NCBI GenBank assembly: GCA_963764675.1
Contig: CAVXTQ010000007.1
Location: 1,178,001-1,242,000 of the forward strand
Source of the DNA: Acidiferrum sp963764675
GTDB taxonomy: Bacteria > Acidobacteriota > Terriglobia > Acidiferrales > UBA7541
Direction of reading: 5' to 3'
Length of the DNA: 64,000 nucleotides
Shown here: piece after piece, positions 1-8,140 of the stretch
Layout: the number at the start of each line of letters is the position of its first letter
Position numbering within the stretch: position 1 is the stretch's first letter
Program-made: the position numbers and the translations under genes
Notes under the pieces: model-generated
What the model was told of the DNA's origin: nothing
Seen by the model: only the letters and a program-made list of their open reading frames with translations
Database searches by the model: none

Positions 1-1
1 G

Positions 2-616
2 CAAGTCAAGCAGCACAGCCAATTCGGCCACATCCCCGTTGTGCTGATGTCCGGCGTCGTTAACAAAACCGTCGCCGACAAAGCCGTTTCCGTAAAAGCC
101 GACGAGCTGATCCGCAAGCCATTTCAGCCGCAAGAACTCATCGGCCGCGTGAAAAGCCTGCTCACTCCGAAATCGCCAGCCGCTTCTTACTCCGATCGTC
201 ACAGCACGCACAGTGCGCCGAACGCGCCAAACGCCCTCACCAGCCTCTTTGCGCCTCCTCCAACGCTGGTGCAATCGCTGCCGCCGAATTCTTTGCCGCC
301 CGCACCCCCCGAGCAGCGCGCCGCCGACTCCGCTTGGCCCCGCGCATTGGCGGAAGCCTTCACCCCGCATCCCGGTTCCCCGGTGTCAGGCCTTCAGCCC
401 GGCCAATCAAGCCACGCTGGCCAACCCGGCCACGGAGCGCAACCCCCTTCGCAAGCGCCAAATCGCCAAGTCCCCAGCGCCGACGCACTGAAGCTCCGCG
501 CCGAAATCGCGCGCCTCGAGCTCCTCGTGAAAAAACTGCAAACCGAACTTCAAATCGAGCGCCAATACAACCAAGCCCTCGAACTCCAAATCCACACCCT
601 AACCCACACCGAATAG
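2..616 (+). CDS. Response regulator, C-terminal part (truncated by window start)
   Basis: The open frame runs in from the window edge. Its first ~55 residues match the last third of a CheY-like receiver domain: hydrophobic strand IPVVLMSG, then a conserved lysine in IRKPFQP, and a final helix ELIGRVKSLL. The phospho-acceptor aspartate lies outside the window. A ~95-residue Pro/Ala/Ser-rich linker follows, then a C-terminal segment (from about LKLRAEIARLELL) with heptad spacing typical of a coiled coil. No DNA-binding or enzymatic output domain is visible, so output is probably by protein-protein contact through the coiled coil (inference). The first possible internal start (GTG at 41) is inside the receiver fold and is not the true start. 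Confidence 0.85.
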   Translation, partial: QVKQHSQFGHIPVVLMSGVVNKTVADKAVSVKADELIRKPFQPQELIGRVKSLLTPKSPAASYSDRHSTHSAPNAPNALTSLFAPPPTLVQSLPPNSLPPAPPEQRAADSAWPRALAEAFTPHPGSPVSGLQPGQSSHAGQPGHGAQPPSQAPNRQVPSADALKLRAEIARLELLVKKLQTELQIERQYNQALELQIHTLTHTE

Positions 617-668
617 CCGCTGCACACCAAGCGCGCAGCAAAAAATTGAGTCCGCACGTTTTTCTCTT

Positions 669-693
669 GTAGGGGCGCAGCATGCTGCGCCCC
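669..693. repeat. REP-like palindrome with GTAG head
   Basis: GTAG (669-672) leads into a perfect palindrome at 672-693 with arms GGGGCGCAGC and GCTGCGCCCC around central AT. It sits between two genes. Form and tetranucleotide resemble REP elements mobilised by RAYT transposases; no RAYT gene is in the window. Confidence 0.6.
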
Positions 694-818
694 ATCTCGG
701 CAGGATCACCAAAACTTGCCGCCCATCGGAGCAAGCTCATTCGAACTTGCCACCTCAGCGGGTGCCGCACCCTTCGGTTTCAAGGGTGCGGGTCTTGACG
801 TTCACTTCATCTCAATCC

Positions 819-1895
819 CTAATTCGCTCGGATCTTCCCGCTGGCCGTCAACCGCTCCAACCACTTCCGCGCCGTCGCCGCTTCCGCGCGATCGCCATGG
901 TTCTTCAAGAACTCCCGCAACGTCGTCGCCGAATCTTCATACCGCCCCACCGCCGTTAGCGACTGCGCCACCAGCAGCTCGATCCCCGGCGCCTTGCCAT
1001 TCGACTCCGTCAGCGCCGCCTGCGACGTCTTCAACGCATCCTCATACTGTTCGTGCTGGTAATACGCTTTCGCCAGCGTCCAGTGCGTTTCCCATCCGCA
1101 CGCGGCATCCAGTTGCAGCGATTTCTCCAGTGGCGCGATCGCCTCGCCATATTTCCCTTGGTCCGCCAGTGCCATGCCCAGCGCCGCAAATGCCCGCGCG
1201 TGACTCGGATCGATCTGCGTGGCCTTTTCCAGCGCGCCCTGCGCCTCCGTAAAGTTGTGCCGCTTCAGGTCGACAACTCCTTGCAGGTACAACACGTCCG
1301 GGTGCCCCGGCGCGAGCCGCATCGCTTCGCCCGCTTGCTTCTCCGCCTCTCCCAGCTTGTCCGCGCCTAACGCTTGCAATCCCTTCTCGAACGCTTCTTT
1401 CGCTTTCGGTGCGAGCACCGGCCTCCCAGGCACTCCGCTGATGCCTTCCGAACCCGAAACCCGCCGCAGCACGACATCCACCTGGGCTGTCTCCGCCTCC
1501 GGCACCGAAACTTCTTTTCGTTCGCTCCGATATCCCGCCGCGTCCACCACCACCGTAAAGTCCCCCAGCGTCGTCACGACGAACGACAGCCGCCCGCGCG
1601 TCGTCACTCCTTCCCCGCTTGGAATCCCGCCTCCTCGCAACACCCTGATCGACACCGGTGACGAGATCGGCTCCCCCGAACCATCGAGCACCGTCACCAC
1701 GATCTCCGCTCCGTTGTTCTGAAAAATTTTCCCTTGGCTTCCGACATCCTGGCAGCGCGCCGCCGCAGGCCACAATCCAGCGCAAAGCAGCATCGGCAAT
1801 AGCAATCGCTCGATGCGCAACCGCACGTCTGCGCTGCCGCGCTTGGCGGCCAGCTCCGTAGCAAGTTGTGTGGCCCGTGGAGTGAAGTGTCGCAC
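819..1895 (-). CDS. TPR protein with N-terminal carboxypeptidase-regulatory-like domain
   Basis: Residues ~30-50 form a signal-peptide-like segment (LLLPMLLCAGLWPAAARC), so export is likely, possibly as a lipoprotein. Residues ~62-140 resemble the carboxypeptidase regulatory-like beta fold (VTVLDGSGEPISSPV, later VVVDAAGYRSERKEV). From ~165 to the end there are about five TPR-like units with the usual Gly/Ala/Leu pattern (ALGMALADQGKYGEAIAPLEK). The start is uncertain: an internal methionine at 1793 would give a shorter signal peptide. Exported TPR proteins of this build act as scaffolds; a specific partner cannot be named. It stands alone, with no same-strand neighbour close by. Confidence 0.8.
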   Translation of the reverse strand: MRHFTPRATQLATELAAKRGSADVRLRIERLLLPMLLCAGLWPAAARCQDVGSQGKIFQNNGAEIVVTVLDGSGEPISSPVSIRVLRGGGIPSGEGVTTRGRLSFVVTTLGDFTVVVDAAGYRSERKEVSVPEAETAQVDVVLRRVSGSEGISGVPGRPVLAPKAKEAFEKGLQALGADKLGEAEKQAGEAMRLAPGHPDVLYLQGVVDLKRHNFTEAQGALEKATQIDPSHARAFAALGMALADQGKYGEAIAPLEKSLQLDAACGWETHWTLAKAYYQHEQYEDALKTSQAALTESNGKAPGIELLVAQSLTAVGRYEDSATTLREFLKNHGDRAEAATARKWLERLTASGKIRAN

Positions 1896-2109
1896 GAGGG
1901 CCCTCGACGAATTGGCGCGAGCCTAATCCTCCTCCACAACCACGTCAAGCAAAACGTTTTTGCTCGTCAAACATACCAACTCCTGTGGCACAGCCATTCC
2001 TGGCTGTCTCCCCGATCAAGATACCGCGTGACGTCCAGTCCCATCCCCGCATCGAACTGACCAGCCAGCCCACCCGGGCCGACACACCACAAAAAGTGAG
2101 GCGACCACG

Positions 2110-2649
2110 ATGTCATCCTACGGCGGCAAAGAACTAGCCAGCGCATTTCGCACGGTACGCAAGAACACCATTCAGGTTGCCGAAGACATTCCGGAATCCA
2201 AGTACGACTTCGTCGCCGCAGCCGACATTCGCTCCGTCGCGCGAATGTTGACCCACGTTGCCATTTCCACGCGCATCTGGGAGGAGATTCATAAAACCAA
2301 GCGCCTGACCACGCTCGTCGGCTTCGACTTCTTTGGCGTGCTCGACCGCTTCGCCGCAGAGGAAGCCAAGCCCCGAACCAAGGCCGAGATCATCAACCTT
2401 CTCCGCACCGAGGGCGACCAATTCGCCGCCTGGCTGGACACCCTGACGCACGAATTCCTCGCCGAAGAGGTCACCGAGCCGGACGGCAAATCCGCCAAGA
2501 CCCGCTTCGAGCGCCTTCTCGGCGTCAAGGAGCACGAGATGCATCACCGCGCGCAGCTCATGCTCATCGAGCGCCAAATCGGCATCGTTCCTCACATCAC
2601 GCGCCAATTCAACGAGCGCATCGCCCAAATGCGCGCTGCCAAAGCGTAA
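2110..2649 (+). CDS. DinB/YfiT-like metal-binding protein
   Basis: A 179-residue all-helical protein with the DinB-superfamily histidine pattern: one His in the second helix (MLTHVA) and the pair in KEHEMHHRAQL near residue 145. In this superfamily three histidines hold a divalent metal on a four-helix bundle, and members act as thiol-dependent S-transferases or have unknown roles. ATG at 2110 follows GTGAGGCGACCACG, a modest ribosome-binding region. A GTAG-headed palindrome begins just after the stop. Substrate unknown. Confidence in the fold is good, in function low. Confidence 0.8.
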   Translation: MSSYGGKELASAFRTVRKNTIQVAEDIPESKYDFVAAADIRSVARMLTHVAISTRIWEEIHKTKRLTTLVGFDFFGVLDRFAAEEAKPRTKAEIINLLRTEGDQFAAWLDTLTHEFLAEEVTEPDGKSAKTRFERLLGVKEHEMHHRAQLMLIERQIGIVPHITRQFNERIAQMRAAKA

Positions 2650-2660
2650 GCACGTCGGCT

Positions 2661-2684
2661 GTAGGGGAGGGGCTTGCCCCTCCC
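2661..2684. repeat. REP-like palindrome with GTAG head
   Basis: GTAG at 2661-2664 is followed by a 9-bp perfect stem, GGGAGGGGC (2665-2673) and GCCCCTCCC (2676-2684), around a TT loop. It lies 11 bases after the DinB-like stop codon. Same architecture as the element at 669 but a different stem sequence. Confidence 0.6.
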
Positions 2685-2881
2685 GGCCGTCGCGCTTTGG
2701 CACGTTGTCCGCGGTGCCCCGCCTCCCGTGGTCTGGCACCCCCCTCCCACTGGTGTGAACCTCTCCTATCTTCGTTGCCGACCGTGACGCATACGCGCCA
2801 TACGATCCAGCTCGCCAATCCTTCACCAACGATCCGCGCTAGCATGCCCTCGTGCGCCCTTCCCCAGAAAAGGCGACACTT

Positions 2882-3211
2882 ATGCCGCGAGTCGAACGCC
2901 GCCGCGAACCCCGTGTTCCATTTACCGCAAGCGCTGAAATCTTTGACGAGCAAGCCGATTCCCGCACCCAGTCACGCGTGCGGGACCTCAGCTCGGGCGG
3001 ATGTTTCGTCGAAATGACCGATCCCTTTCCTCCAGGCAAGAGCCTCCAGATTGAGATTTACACCGACACCGACTTCCTCGAAACCCACGCCACCGTCGCT
3101 TTTCTCGTTCCCAGCCAAGGTATGGGTCTCACCTTTAGCGTAATGCAGCCGTATTTCACCGCGGTCCTCAACAAATGGCTCGCCGAAGCCACCCTCGGCA
3201 AGCCGAACTGA
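2882..3211 (+). CDS. PilZ domain protein (putative c-di-GMP binder)
   Basis: A 109-residue protein that is essentially one PilZ domain. It shows the N-terminal arginine motif (ERRREPRV), then DLSSGG at about residue 43, matching the D/NxSxxG motif; these two contact c-di-GMP in the family. The C-terminal half alternates short strands (LQIEIYTD, ATVAFLVP). ATG at 2882 is preferred; an in-frame GTG at 2852 would add ten residues upstream of the usual start of the fold. Stand-alone PilZ proteins transmit c-di-GMP signals to motility or pilus machinery, which fits two pilin genes nearby, but no direct link is shown. Confidence 0.85.
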   Translation: MPRVERRREPRVPFTASAEIFDEQADSRTQSRVRDLSSGGCFVEMTDPFPPGKSLQIEIYTDTDFLETHATVAFLVPSQGMGLTFSVMQPYFTAVLNKWLAEATLGKPN

Positions 3212-3478
3212 GGCGCCGCCGCCCGAGCACCGAGACGGTCTCGCCTACTCCGGTTTTGCGTGCGGGGATTTCGACCTTCCCAAAGCGCTCCGCCAGCGCT
3301 TTCTTGGGAGATTCTGTAACAGAAGTGCGATGGGTTGGAGTTCCGGTGGCGTGGTCGGCGGAAATCAGAGTCGAAAGGCTCCAATCGCAGCGGCGGCGCC
3401 TAGAGTCCCCAGCACCGTTGACTTGGCGGCCCATCCGGTGTCAAATTCAGGTAGTCCCTGCCACATCGGAGCCGACTT

Positions 3479-3646
3479 ATGAGAAACCTACTGACGCGAT
3501 TGTGGAAGGAAGAGGAAGCGCAAGACCTCACAGAGTACGCATTGCTGCTGGTGTTGCTCTCACTCGCGGCAATCGGATCGCTGACCACGATCGCGACCGC
3601 GATCAACGGTGTCTTCGCGAATGCCGCTGCAAACCTGAACACCTAG
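3479..3646 (+). CDS. Flp/Fap-type (type IVb) pilin, 55 residues
   Basis: A very short gene encoding a class IVb pilin precursor. The signature is EEEAQDLTEYALLLVLLSL: an acidic cluster, a Gln/Asp pair, then E-Y (residues 19-20) starting a ~20-residue hydrophobic helix. In Flp pilins the prepilin peptidase cuts after G or A just before this region and the E/Y pair is needed for assembly. The C-terminus is the usual Ala/Thr/Asn-rich tail (TAINGVFANAAANLNT). No tad/cpa assembly genes are within the window, so this is an orphan pilin. The next gene downstream is a different, type IVa-like pilin. Confidence 0.8.
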   Translation: MRNLLTRLWKEEEAQDLTEYALLLVLLSLAAIGSLTTIATAINGVFANAAANLNT

Positions 3647-4103
3647 AGGTTTGGCGTCGTCTGTAACCTTCTCTGCCACTCTCCGACTTACTCCTCAGGA
3701 TGTCGGCGCTTCCCTGCCCTGAGGCAGGAAGGGAGTCCCGCCGTCGACGTGTCGGCGTATTGGGCTTTAGCCCCTGAAGCCTCGCAAATCCGGCAAACGC
3801 ACCGACTTCGACCTACTAAGAGTTGACATCTGAGAGTCTGGGTTCCGCAGTTGTGCCCGCAGGTGGAGACTCGAAATGGCACGGGGTCAGTGACACTTCC
3901 CGGCACTATGCGGGTGACCTAACTTGGCTACGAGCTCTTTCCTTTTCGCCCTTGCTTCAGTGCGAGCCGCCATCCGTGCAAGTTAAGCCTCTTGTACTCT
4001 GCTGTTTAGTCGTTTGTCAGATTTTACTAATCCTTAAAAATAACGCATTTATCATAGGGCCACTGACATGCACATTCTCTTGAATAGAGGTCATGGACAT
4101 ACA
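3647..4103. other. Gene-free stretch upstream of the PilA-like gene
   Basis: No convincing coding frame. The first half is GC-rich with a small hairpin near 3712-3728 (CCTGCC and GGCAGG arms). The last ~90 bases are markedly AT-rich for this genome and contain TATCAT at 4050-4055, a plausible -10 box for the pilin gene, without a good -35. Confidence 0.4.
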
Positions 4104-4571
4104 ATGAAGAAGCAGAAGGGTTTCTCTCTTATCGAGCTTTTGATCGTCGTGGCGATCATTCTGATCATCGCGGCGATTGCCATTCCGAACCTCATCAAGT
4201 CGAAGATGGCCGCCAACGAAGCATCGGCGGTGGGTTCGGTTCGCACGGTCAACACCGGTGAAGTGAACTACGCCGCGTCTTGCCCGGCAGTTGGGTACTC
4301 GGTCTCGTTGGTTGAGCTCAACACCGGCGGCGCTTGCGCCGGCGGCAAGGGCATCATTGACCCGGTTCTCAGTCTCGGTGCCAAGGCTGGCTATACGTTC
4401 GCGTATGCCACGGTGGCAGGCGGCGACGGCTTGAACGATAGCTATACGGTCACGGGTATTCCTGCAACCGTTGGCACAACCGGACAGCGCGGTTTCTACT
4501 CCGACCAGACTGGCGTCATCCGCTACACCCTGACCGGTGTGGCTCCGACGGTTGCCAGCCCGGCTCTGTAA
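4104..4571 (+). CDS. Type IV pilin-like protein (PilA/pseudopilin)
   Basis: A 155-residue class III-signal prepilin. The leader is short and basic (MKKQKG) and is followed by FSLIELLIVVAIILIIAAIA: cleavage is expected between G6 and F7, with the conserved Glu at mature position 5 and a long hydrophobic assembly helix. After the helix come IPNLIKSKMAANEASAVGSV and a short globular head, as in acidobacterial and Myxococcus/Geobacter-type short pilins. Two cysteines (in AASCPAV and GGACAGG) may form a disulfide. ATG at 4104 is chosen because an upstream in-frame ATG at 4068 would put twelve residues before the leader. The pil assembly genes are not nearby. Confidence 0.9.
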   Translation: MKKQKGFSLIELLIVVAIILIIAAIAIPNLIKSKMAANEASAVGSVRTVNTGEVNYAASCPAVGYSVSLVELNTGGACAGGKGIIDPVLSLGAKAGYTFAYATVAGGDGLNDSYTVTGIPATVGTTGQRGFYSDQTGVIRYTLTGVAPTVASPAL

Positions 4572-4713
4572 GAAACACGTCCGATACCTGGACGTGCTCA
4601 AGGGACAACGGTCGCGAATCTGTGTCGTGCTCCCGGCATCGTTCCTCATCGAGCAGCCTGTCAGATTCAAGGGCCGTGTCGCCACCAAGCAGTCTTCCCG
4701 CAATTGCAGTCGA

Positions 4714-4792
4714 GTCAACTCCCGCTTAACGCGGTTACCGGACAAGCGAAGCATCACTTCAAATGTCCGGTATCCGACTTCCGGGAGTTGAC
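4714..4792. repeat. Nested inverted repeat (79 nt), possible structured RNA or cruciform
   Basis: Outer arms GTCAACTCCCG (4714-4724) and CGGGAGTTGAC (4782-4792) match perfectly over 11 bp. Inside them ACCGGACA (4737-4744) and TGTCCGGT (4764-4771) match over 8 bp. Only short unpaired strips separate the two stems. There is no U-run, so it is not a standard intrinsic terminator. It lies between the PilA-like gene and the sugar-binding protein gene. Confidence 0.6.
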
Positions 4793-4938
4793 CCATTTGC
4801 GTCCAACTTTGCCTAGCAGCCTCTTCCGCAAGATACTCACTAAGACAAAACAATCTCATCTGATAGCGGCATCGTTCTTCTCGCCGGTGTAGGCTGGTTT
4901 GGATAAAGCAATACCGGCATAAAGCTGGAGGAGATGTC

Positions 4939-5982
4939 TTGAACAAAGCGCTACGCGGGCTGACGGTTCTGTCCGCCATATTCGCTGTAGTCCTTACCGC
5001 ACGACTTGTGCGGGCGCAGGACGCCGGCAAACTGCAAATAGGTTTCTCCATAGAAGCGATGAAGGGAGAGCGTTGGCAGACGGACCTGAATTCCTTTGAA
5101 GTGCGGGCTAAGCAGTTAGGGGCGGAGGTGATCTCCAGCGACGCCAACGGAGACGATGATCGTCAGTTCCAGCAAGTGAAGGACATGATCAGAGCAGGTA
5201 TCAAGGTGCTGGTTTTACTGCCCCACGACACCACAAAAGCCAGCCGGATGGTGGACGCCGCAAAATCGGCCAACGTTAAGGTCATCAGCTACGATCGCCT
5301 GGTCCTGAACAGCGATGTCGATCTCTACGTGAGTTTTGACCGTATTGAGATTGGCAGGATGCAAGCGGAATATCTGCTAAAACATGCCCCCAGAGGGAAT
5401 TATGTATTGATCGCGGGTTCTCCAAATGACGAAGGCGCCAAAGCTCTGCATGACGCGCAGATGAACGTTCTGCAGTCTTATGTTGACCGCGGCGACATCA
5501 AGGTGATCGCTGATGGGTACACCAAAGAGTGGCTGCCTTCCGAGGCCTACCTTTTTATGCTGAAGGCGATTGATTCCGCCCAAGGCAGCATCGCTGCGGT
5601 CCTCGCCTCCAATGACGGACTGGCCGGAGGTGCGATTCAGGCCCTCCGCGAACATAATCTAGCCGGCAAAGTGCCGGTTTCCGGACAAGATGCGGATTTG
5701 GCGGCTGTTATATGCATCGCCCAGGGCACGCAGACGATGACCGTCTACAAGCCCGTCACCCAGGAAGCGGTAAGAGCCGCAGAGGAAGCAGTTCGTCTGG
5801 CGAAGGGCGAAAAGGCACACGCGGATGGGACCATCAGCAATGGCAAGGTCAAGGTGCCTACTATAATGCTGAAACCCGTGGTCGTGACCAAGGACAATAT
5901 CAAGACAACCGTGGTCAAAGATGGATTCCAGACATTGAAGAGCATTAATCAGGCACTATCTGAAGATCAGCAGATCAAATAG
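4939..5982 (+). CDS. xylF: Periplasmic D-xylose-type sugar-binding protein of an ABC transporter
   Basis: A 347-residue periplasmic binding protein of the XylF/RbsB type I fold. An N-terminal signal peptide (residues 1-26, ending VRAQD) is followed by IGFSIEAMKGERWQTDL, and further family segments are VLVLLPHD, KVISYDRLV, VSFDRIEIGRMQ, GSPNDEGAKAL, LASNDGLAGGAIQAL and SGQDADLAAV. The start is TTG, set by a strong GGAGG (4927-4931) seven bases upstream; a nearby ATG is out of frame. It would deliver xylose or a related pentose to an ABC importer, but no permease or ATPase gene adjoins it, so it is an orphan here. Sugar specificity is inferred from resemblance. Confidence 0.85.
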   Translation: MNKALRGLTVLSAIFAVVLTARLVRAQDAGKLQIGFSIEAMKGERWQTDLNSFEVRAKQLGAEVISSDANGDDDRQFQQVKDMIRAGIKVLVLLPHDTTKASRMVDAAKSANVKVISYDRLVLNSDVDLYVSFDRIEIGRMQAEYLLKHAPRGNYVLIAGSPNDEGAKALHDAQMNVLQSYVDRGDIKVIADGYTKEWLPSEAYLFMLKAIDSAQGSIAAVLASNDGLAGGAIQALREHNLAGKVPVSGQDADLAAVICIAQGTQTMTVYKPVTQEAVRAAEEAVRLAKGEKAHADGTISNGKVKVPTIMLKPVVVTKDNIKTTVVKDGFQTLKSINQALSEDQQIK

Positions 5983-6075
5983 AGCATTTTCCATTGGGCA
6001 GCCAGCACGCGCACCTTTATTGTTCCTCCCGTTGATTGATAATCTCTGTCGTTGATAATTCCTCTGACCCGCACC

Positions 6076-6315
6076 ATGCCTAGCGCAAATCATCGCCCCT
6101 GGTCCGCCATCGTTCTTGCCCTGTGTGGCGTGGCGCTGATCGCCGGCGCCGCGATCCGCATGAAAAAAAACCCCAGCCGTTACAGCAGCACCAGGCTCTG
6201 GCGGAAGGATCCCGCTTCTATGTCAGCCGACTGTTTTGGAGTGGCGTGTCTCTTCCTGGCTGCATGGCTCGCCCGCAGCGAGAAATCTCTCGACGACACC
6301 AACGAACCCCGCTGA
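6076..6315 (+). CDS. Small hypothetical membrane protein
   Basis: About 79 residues with two hydrophobic segments, roughly SAIVLALCGVALIAGAAI and FGVACLFLAAWLA, separated by a basic loop (RMKKNPSRYSSTRLWRK). No family recognised. Codon use and the clear two-helix pattern argue for a real gene, but there is no strong ribosome-binding site at the ATG; a TTG at 6052 is an alternative start. It stands alone between the sugar-binding protein and a gene-poor stretch. Confidence 0.4.
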   Translation: MPSANHRPWSAIVLALCGVALIAGAAIRMKKNPSRYSSTRLWRKDPASMSADCFGVACLFLAAWLARSEKSLDDTNEPR

Positions 6316-6422
6316 CGATCCCATCGCCCGTCTTGACGAAAGCGATCCCGTCCCCCGCCCACCCGACCCCGCCAAGCCCACCGATTCAGCTTAGCTGCTA
6401 TCTCATAAACTACTATCGGGAA

Positions 6423-6442
6423 GGCACGGCTTCAGCCGTGCC
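6423..6442. repeat. REP-like hairpin
   Basis: Perfect 9-bp stem GGCACGGCT / AGCCGTGCC around a TC loop. Unlike its relatives it has no adjacent GTAG, only CTAT eight bases upstream (6413-6416). Confidence 0.45.
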
Positions 6443-6567
6443 GAAAATGTTGGTTCGTCTCGCACCTGCCACATTTCGGCATGATCCAAGCTTCCACTGC
6501 GGTTCACTCTCGCCTCCATGTTTAACTCCTTTCCTTTCTTCAAGTTTAGTATCACTGAGTAAAGTAC

Positions 6568-6596
6568 TTGACATATTATCAGAACCGTGCTACCAT
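6568..6596 (+). promoter_or_regulatory. Sigma-70-type promoter, TTGACA-N17-TACCAT
   Basis: A consensus -35 (TTGACA, 6568-6573), a 17-base spacer and TACCAT (6591-6596, four of six matches) lie in an AT-rich patch. Transcription would start near 6603, giving a leader of about 200 bases before the gene at 6805. Confidence 0.6.
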
Positions 6597-6804
6597 AGCC
6601 TGTGATAGATCGCCTCCATCCCCGCCAACCGATTCCTTTCCGTCCTTTACCTCCTCTACTTCCCTTAACTCCTTTTTTCCCTGTCGCTTCCGCACTCTTT
6701 TCCACCACGGCGCCAAACTATCACTCGCACTTTCAAGCACTTACGCACTCTTTTTATCGCAACGGAGGGTGTACCCTTCCCTCCCAAAAAAATCGAGGAC
6801 CAAA

Positions 6805-7269
6805 ATGAAACTACAAACGAGCAAGTCCGCCTCGGCGGACCAACCACGCTGTAAGCACTTTACCGCAAACGGCCGCCGCTGCCGCCTTCGCTCCCTGGAT
6901 TCCGGCTCCGGCCTCTGTTTCCGTCATGCCTCGCTCCAAAACGCCAAGTCCGACGCTATCGACCTCACCTCCGCCTTCGGCGACTCCCTCACGGACTTCA
7001 AATCCGCCGTTCAGATCAATGAGTTCCTCGCCAAGCTCGCACTCCTCCTCGTCCAGAACCGCATCTCCTGCCGCCGCGCGGCAGTCCTCGCCTTCATCTC
7101 CAATCTCACGCTCCGCACCCTTCCCGCCATCGACTTCGAGCTCAACGACGACCGAGACCAGATCCCGCGGATCAGCTTCGATCTCCCGTGCCACAACGCC
7201 TCCAGCACCGACACCAGCGACACCCTGCGGCAACTTGGCGTCGTCACACCTGTCCGCACGCCTAGTTGA
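6805..7269 (+). CDS. Acidobacteria-type conserved hypothetical with Cys/His cluster
   Basis: A 154-residue protein. The N-terminus contains CKHFTANGRRC, then C and H in LCFRH, giving C-x9-C-x11-C-x2-H, a plausible single zinc site. The remainder is helical (INEFLAKLALLLVQNRISC, AAVLAFISNLTLRTLPAI) with an acidic, low-complexity tail. I associate this layout with a multi-copy Acidobacteriota family of unknown function. ATG at 6805 is chosen over upstream in-frame codons because GAGGA (6795-6799) lies five bases before it and because the promoter and pyrimidine-rich leader lie upstream. A nucleic-acid role is possible but unproven. Confidence 0.65.
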   Translation: MKLQTSKSASADQPRCKHFTANGRRCRLRSLDSGSGLCFRHASLQNAKSDAIDLTSAFGDSLTDFKSAVQINEFLAKLALLLVQNRISCRRAAVLAFISNLTLRTLPAIDFELNDDRDQIPRISFDLPCHNASSTDTSDTLRQLGVVTPVRTPS

Positions 7270-7318
7270 CGCTCGTGCGAGGATTCAGTAGCCTCCTGTG
7301 CGCACTAAACGAGGTGCC

Positions 7319-8098
7319 ATGAGCGAAGCCAGTAAGCCCACGACGACGTCCCTGCCCGCAGCAGCAGGGAGCCGGACGCCTGCCACCATCACGACGTCGG
7401 GGCTCTCGAGGACGCTGGACAAGTATTTCTACTTCCTGATGTCGTTGCTGGTGGCCGGGACCGTCGTCTACGGCTTCAGCTTCACGGTTGGCAACAGATT
7501 GATCCATCCCTCGTCGCCGCGTCCCACGATCCTTTATTTTCACGCTGCCCTGTTCACCGGCTGGCTGGTCTTCTTCATCGTGCAGTCCGCACTGGTTCGC
7601 ACGCGAAACGTAAAGATCCACCGCAAACTCGGCTGGTTCGGTCTGGGCCTCGGCATTGCGATTCCCATTGTCGGCATCACCACCGCCATCGTAATGACGC
7701 GATTCCGAATCAAAGAGGGCATCATCACCGATGCCGCTCAATTCATGATCGTTCCGTTTTTCGATATGTTGGCGTTTACCGTGGCCTTCGGACTCGCGTT
7801 CTACTGGCGCAAGAAGCCGGAGTTCCATCGCCGCCTCATTTTGATCGCGGGATGTGGGCTGACCGCAGCGGCCTTCGGCCGCTTTCCGAGCGCCGCCATG
7901 GCCAACCAGTGGTTTTACGCCGGCGTGGATGGACTGATCCTTCTCGGCGTGTTGCGCGATCTCATTGTGATGAAGCGCATCCATCCGGTGTATCTCTATG
8001 GCCTGCCTCTACTTATGCTCGGCCAGACGGCCGTCGTATATACGTCTCTGACTGCTTCACCGGTGTGGATGAAGATCGCACATGCCATCCTGGGCTAG
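7319..8098 (+). CDS. Multi-pass membrane protein, function unknown
   Basis: 259 residues with about seven hydrophobic helices after a ~35-residue polar N-terminus. Notable conserved-looking segments are YFHAALFTGWLVFFIVQSAL, KIHRKLGWFGLGLG, KPEFHRRLILIAG and GRFPSAAMANQW. Several histidines lie at helix ends (FHAAL, IHRKL, FHRRL), a layout compatible with heme or metal binding as in b-type membrane proteins, but no defined family is assigned. ATG at 7319 is chosen; an upstream GTG at 7298 adds seven residues. The following gene is 42 bases downstream on the same strand. Confidence 0.65.
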   Translation: MSEASKPTTTSLPAAAGSRTPATITTSGLSRTLDKYFYFLMSLLVAGTVVYGFSFTVGNRLIHPSSPRPTILYFHAALFTGWLVFFIVQSALVRTRNVKIHRKLGWFGLGLGIAIPIVGITTAIVMTRFRIKEGIITDAAQFMIVPFFDMLAFTVAFGLAFYWRKKPEFHRRLILIAGCGLTAAAFGRFPSAAMANQWFYAGVDGLILLGVLRDLIVMKRIHPVYLYGLPLLMLGQTAVVYTSLTASPVWMKIAHAILG

Positions 8099-8140
8099 GT
8101 TTTGATGTAGCGCCAGACTTCAGCCCGGCACTCGAGGGAC

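Larger units (their letters stand above)
6316..6804. other. Non-coding stretch with hairpin, promoter and long leader
   Basis: No convincing gene. It contains a 9-bp hairpin (6423-6442), a sigma-70-type promoter (6568-6596) and then about 200 bases of pyrimidine-rich sequence leading to the next gene. Confidence 0.45.

Noticed and set aside
3877..3891. Sigma-54 promoter before the PilA-like gene (TGGCAC)
   Set aside because: TGGCAC is present but the expected TTGC-type -12 element at the right distance is CAGT.
3823..4083. An 86-codon plus frame overlapping the pilin upstream region
   Set aside because: No family resemblance, no ribosome-binding site, and it covers the AT-rich presumed promoter of the pilin gene.
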